DNA of 64,000 nt, from positions 47,631 through 111,630 of the forward strand of contig CALXKE010000002.1 in the NCBI GenBank assembly GCA_944388805.1. Direction: 5' to 3'. A program made the translations under genes and the position numbers. This DNA is from an uncultured Clostridia bacterium. Lineage in GTDB: Bacteria > Bacillota > Clostridia > TANB77 > CAG-508. Shown here in pieces: positions 61,017 through 64,000 of the stretch. The notes under the pieces were generated by a model. It made no database searches. It saw only the letters and a list, made by a program, of their open reading frames with translations, and was not told the DNA's origin. Every line of letters starts with the position of its first letter. Within the stretch, counting starts at the first letter, position 1.

Positions 61017-62809
61017 TAAAATCTTCCCCCTTACTTACTATTGAGTTTGGTAAAGGGATAATATATTTATCCAAAATAGAATTTGATATAATCGCAGAAG
61101 AATGTGTTGCAACAATAATTTGTCTAATATTCGTTTTTTCCAATAAATCAGGCAACAAATTTTCTTGCCAAATTATAGAAAGTGAAATTTCAGGTTCATC
61201 AATCATAATTGGTACATCTTCATTAAATAAACAGTGCATAAATATAACTATTAATTTTTTCTCACCAGAAGAAAGACTATTTAATGGAATTTTTCTATTA
61301 TCATCTTTGCTTTTAACTAATAATCCCATAGGTGTAACTTCAACATTTTTGTTCATCATATATTTATCTAATAATTTTTGCAATATTGTTATTTTAGGGT
61401 TAATATTTTCTTTAAATAAATTCCACTCTTTTGTGCAAAAATCTATAAACATTTTTTCTTTTACATTCTCTTGTTTCCACCAATCTATATCAAATGGACT
61501 GTTCCTTAAAATAATTGGTCTTATATATTTTATAAATCTGTCCTTTATTTTTGTTTTATCTTCAACTTTACTTTTTTCAGAAGTCATGAACCATTCTATA
61601 TCATTATACTTTTTATAATATTCTAATGCTTTTCTATTTATATTTAAAATAAAATCTTCATTATAAAAATAATGGTTTATGATACTATTTATTTCAATTG
61701 CATTAGAACTATTTAGTTCTGAAATATCTTTTGATTTAATTTCATATTCGCCATAACTTGACTTTATTTTAGATGTTTTATCATTATAATCATAATATAT
61801 ATTAATTTCATCCTCAAACTCTTTTTGTATAATTGAATAAACTTTTTTGTCTAAATCATGAGCAAATTCTTTTCGGTTATAACAGTATAATGGTAAAGTT
61901 GATTTCCATTCTAACAATTTATTTGTTATCAGTGAAGATGTTAAAAATTCATTTGCAAAATTGTATACTTTTGTCATATCTAATATATTAACAGGTTTTT
62001 GAATGTTATCTTTAATAATTTTTATCATTCTAGTAATTTTCTCTTTATTAGTAAAATTAATTTTCTTATTTGAAGTTTGAAGTTTTTCAATATATTCTTT
62101 TATAATTCCTACAATATTTTTTATTGCTTTTCTTACTAAACTATATGACCAATTATAAGAAACTCCCAGACTATTTGTATTATGAAAATAGTAATATTGA
62201 TACTTATCATCATAATTAAGTTCATTAATATAATCCTCATAATATAAATTATTGATTTCATCTTTTATAATTGTTCTAATTATCTCTTTAAATTTATTCT
62301 TTTCTTTTAAATCAATTAAAATATCATTTGTTACAGTATTAAAATCTCCGTTTTTCACATAATCAAATACCATATCATAATCAAACTCATCCCAAAGTTC
62401 AATTTTTTCTTCATCTGTCATTGAATCATCATCAAAACAACTAATTTTTTCTTCAGAAGGGACTTCATCTTTATACATATCCCATGTATTTTCCAAATCA
62501 TCTATATATATATCTGTTTTTTTTATATATTCCATGATTTCATCATCAGTAGGTAATAAATCTGCATATTTTAGTGTTTCTTTAAGTATTCTTCCATTTT
62601 TTGCAGAAACTTCAATATCAATGCTTTCAAAATCATATTTTATTAATTCAGCAAAATTAAAATTCATTAAATATTGCAAAATTTTCATTATTGTCGTTTT
62701 ACCGAACGCCGTTTTCTCCTATAAAAATTATTCCACGACTTGATAAGTCTATTTCGTTATCATACTTTCCAAATAACTTATTAATTTTTATAATTTTTCT
62801 TGATTTCAT
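61009..62809 (-). pseudogene. AriA-like AAA/ABC ATPase with a frameshift in Walker A
   Basis: ATG 62809 has GGGAGG nine bases upstream and begins MKSRKIIKINKLFGKYDNEI, then FIGENGV; the frame then hits TAA. One base fewer at about 62704 restores GENGVGKTTIMKILQYL and the remaining 559 codons. Downstream are SLSSGEKKLI (signature), IMIDEPEISL (Walker B) and VATHSSAI (His switch), typical of OLD/AriA-type ATPases. As written, the P-loop is destroyed. If the frameshift is real, the downstream DUF4435 effector would have lost its partner. Confidence 0.75.
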
Positions 62810-62892
62810 ATAGTTATCCTCCCATATATAACATAACTTATTTTTATAAAATTACATATAAAGACAAAATATTTTCTATTTTATACAAATTT

Positions 62893-63111
62893 CTATTTTT
62901 CATTTTTTATAAAAATATTTAATACATCACCATATATATCAAGTGCTTTTGCCATATCTCCATTTTTTGAACTTAGACTATAAATATAATCTCCAATGAT
63001 ATTACTAAATGTTTTGATTTCATCTTTTGAATATTCTCTATTTTCACTTTTTATCCCTATTACTTGTATTAGTTCTTTATTTCTTTTTGATAAATCTGTT
63101 TCTAAATTCAT
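62893..63111 (-). CDS. Hypothetical small protein
   Basis: 72 residues, helical and charged (DLSKRNKELIQVIGIKSENREYSKDEIKTF), with AGGAGATACA upstream of the start. It lies between the right-hand partner gene and the ATPase on the same strand. Not recognised. Confidence 0.5.
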   Translation of the reverse strand: MNLETDLSKRNKELIQVIGIKSENREYSKDEIKTFSNIIGDYIYSLSSKNGDMAKALDIYGDVLNIFIKNEK

Positions 63112-63209
63112 TTCTTGTATCTCCTTTTTAATCTATACAGCAGAAATATATCATAACGAAATGATTTTTTCAATAAGTATAAAATAACATATTAGAAAAT
63201 TCTGATGTT

Positions 63210-63434
63210 TTAATTATCCTGATTTTTCTTTATATCTTGAATTTGATTTTTTATTACTTTGCCTTGTTCTTCACTTATCCTTTCGTTTACTATAGCCAAA
63301 TTTACTAAAGATATTGCATTGTCTAGTGTAAATACATCTAATTTTCCACTAGAGGTCTTTTTAAAATAATAAGCTATCTCATCTAACACATAATTTGGTG
63401 TATATGAAGGAAATTTTTCTTTTAATTGTTCCAT
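63210..63434 (-). CDS. Partner protein of a divergent HTH regulator (right module)
   Basis: 74 residues from ATG 63434 (AAAGG ten bases upstream). Nearly its whole length matches the C-terminal domain of the 47.4-kb protein (NYVLDEIAYYFKK, LVNLAIVNERISEEQG). It lacks that protein's N-terminal 110 residues. Divergent from the HTH gene at 63612. Function unknown. Confidence 0.55.
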   Translation of the reverse strand: MEQLKEKFPSYTPNYVLDEIAYYFKKTSSGKLDVFTLDNAISLVNLAIVNERISEEQGKVIKNQIQDIKKNQDN

Positions 63435-63611
63435 TTTAATCGTACCTTTCATTGTATTTTTTTTATTCTAACATTTTATTCACTTCAATTCAATAAACTA
63501 CTTCGATAAGTTGAACTATTTTTATATTTTTTCAATTCGCCAAAGTGGAGAATCAAACTGATTTTATATAATTTTTTATGAATTTATACATACTATGGAG
63601 GGTTGAAAAAT

Positions 63612-63860
63612 ATGAAATTATCAGATGCTATTAGAAAAAGAATTAAATATTTTTTGAAAATAAATAACATGAAAATTTGGGATTTATGCAAAGAAACAGG
63701 TGTACCTTGTTCTACTATTTCCACATTTATGAACGGTAAAACTGAACTTATTAAATTAGATACATTACTTCATATATGCGAAGGTTTTAATATAACTTTG
63801 GGAGAGTTTTTTACAGACTCAGTTTTTGATAATACTTACCAAGAAAATAATAAAGACTAA
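63612..63860 (+). CDS. XRE-type helix-turn-helix regulator (right module)
   Basis: 82 residues from ATG 63612 with GGAGGG nine bases upstream. HTH: NNMKIWDLCKETGVPCSTIS and ICEGFNITLGEFFTDSVFDN. Its layout and length match the left-module regulator, with the shared end L-x-E-F-F-x-D-S-x-F-D. It is likely the regulator of the right-hand module or of the PARIS-like genes. Confidence 0.85.
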   Translation: MKLSDAIRKRIKYFLKINNMKIWDLCKETGVPCSTISTFMNGKTELIKLDTLLHICEGFNITLGEFFTDSVFDNTYQENNKD

Positions 63861-63930
63861 TTATGTGATAAATTATTTTCTTCTGATTATTATAAAATGA
63901 TATTTGCAATATCTTTCAAAATGAAATCAT

Positions 63931-64000
63931 AACCACCAGTAAAACTGGTGGTTTGCTCTTAGCCTAGAAGGCTTTTGTACTGGCACTTCTGGGCTTAAGC
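63931..64000. mobile_element. Possible end of an IS200/IS605-type element (cut by the window edge)
   Basis: AACCACCAGT and ACTGGTGGTT form a 10-bp stem with a three-base loop, followed by CTTAGCCTAGAAG...CTTCTGGGCTTAAG, a second imperfect palindrome. Subterminal hairpins of this kind mark the ends of IS200/IS605 elements and the structured RNA of their TnpB genes. No transposase is visible in the window; it could also be a plain terminator. Confidence 0.35.

Noticed and set aside
1-64000. CRISPR array or cas genes
   Set aside because: No regularly spaced direct repeats and no Cas-like protein were found; the repeats present are inverted and dispersed.
1-64000. tRNA or rRNA genes
   Set aside because: No cloverleaf-like sequence with a TTCRANNC loop or rRNA segment was seen by eye on either strand.

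Overview
The window is strongly AT-rich and reads as a chromosome segment of an anaerobic low-GC Firmicute of the Clostridia, probably an uncultured gut-type lineage. The evidence is the gene order rimP-nusA-ylxR-ylxQ-infB-rbfA-nrnA-truB, a MurT/GatD pair, an oxygen-sensitive class III ribonucleotide reductase, mini-RNase III, RbgA, and Shine-Dalgarno sites of the GGAGG type in front of nearly every gene. The species cannot be named from the sequence.

Region 1 (1-8.3 kb, all minus strand) is accessory metabolism: a TetR-controlled redox cluster (aldo/keto reductase, TetR, FMN oxidoreductase, DUF4405 membrane protein), a short-chain dehydrogenase, two unknown proteins, a PHP-type and a histidine phosphatase, a methyltransferase, a ZIP metal transporter and an AIM24 protein. 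Four genes here look internally deleted or reduced to a fragment: the aldo/keto reductase, a flavodoxin tail, the histidine phosphatase and the PHP phosphatase.

Region 2 (8.4-21.4 kb, mixed strands) holds an MgtA-like P-type ATPase, a YfcE-like phosphodiesterase, a DUF4116 repeat protein, a UMPH-1 nucleotidase, an antitoxin with a frameshifted RelE-type toxin, MurT-GatD, an HNH/ParB-like protein, and nrdD-nrdG facing a Crp/Fnr-type regulator. Two identical 14-bp palindromes lie in the shared nrdD/regulator promoter region.

Region 3 (21.4-41.7 kb, all minus strand) is core chromosome: galE, cysS, PBP1A, the translation/transcription operon, mscS, pnp, rpsO, mrnC and rbgA. A family of inverted repeats built around GGGGACGGACTC occurs three times in the window (11.1, 21.4 and 39.5 kb); the second copy carries a large nested palindrome in its loop.

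Region 4 (41.7-64 kb) is a mobile and defence island inserted upstream of rbgA. It starts with two paralogous large serine recombinases, followed by small accessory genes, a HTH_16-like protein and a sigma-like protein with a structured leader. Then come a tight five-gene operon (PLD-SNF2 helicase, Eco57I-type methylase, PC4/YdbC-like ssDNA-binding protein, HEPN-like/CBS protein, small unknown protein), a DUF697-like GTPase, a SHOCT membrane protein and a PARIS-like ATPase/DUF4435 pair whose ATPase is frameshifted in its Walker A motif. Related divergent modules (HTH regulator plus a partner protein) stand on both sides of this cargo. A fossil joint at 58.03-58.11 kb, in which a helicase 5' end is fused to an ariB-like 3' end, shows that defence cassettes have been exchanged here. 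The other end of the island is not visible; a hairpin-rich sequence at the right edge may be the end of an IS200/IS605-type element.
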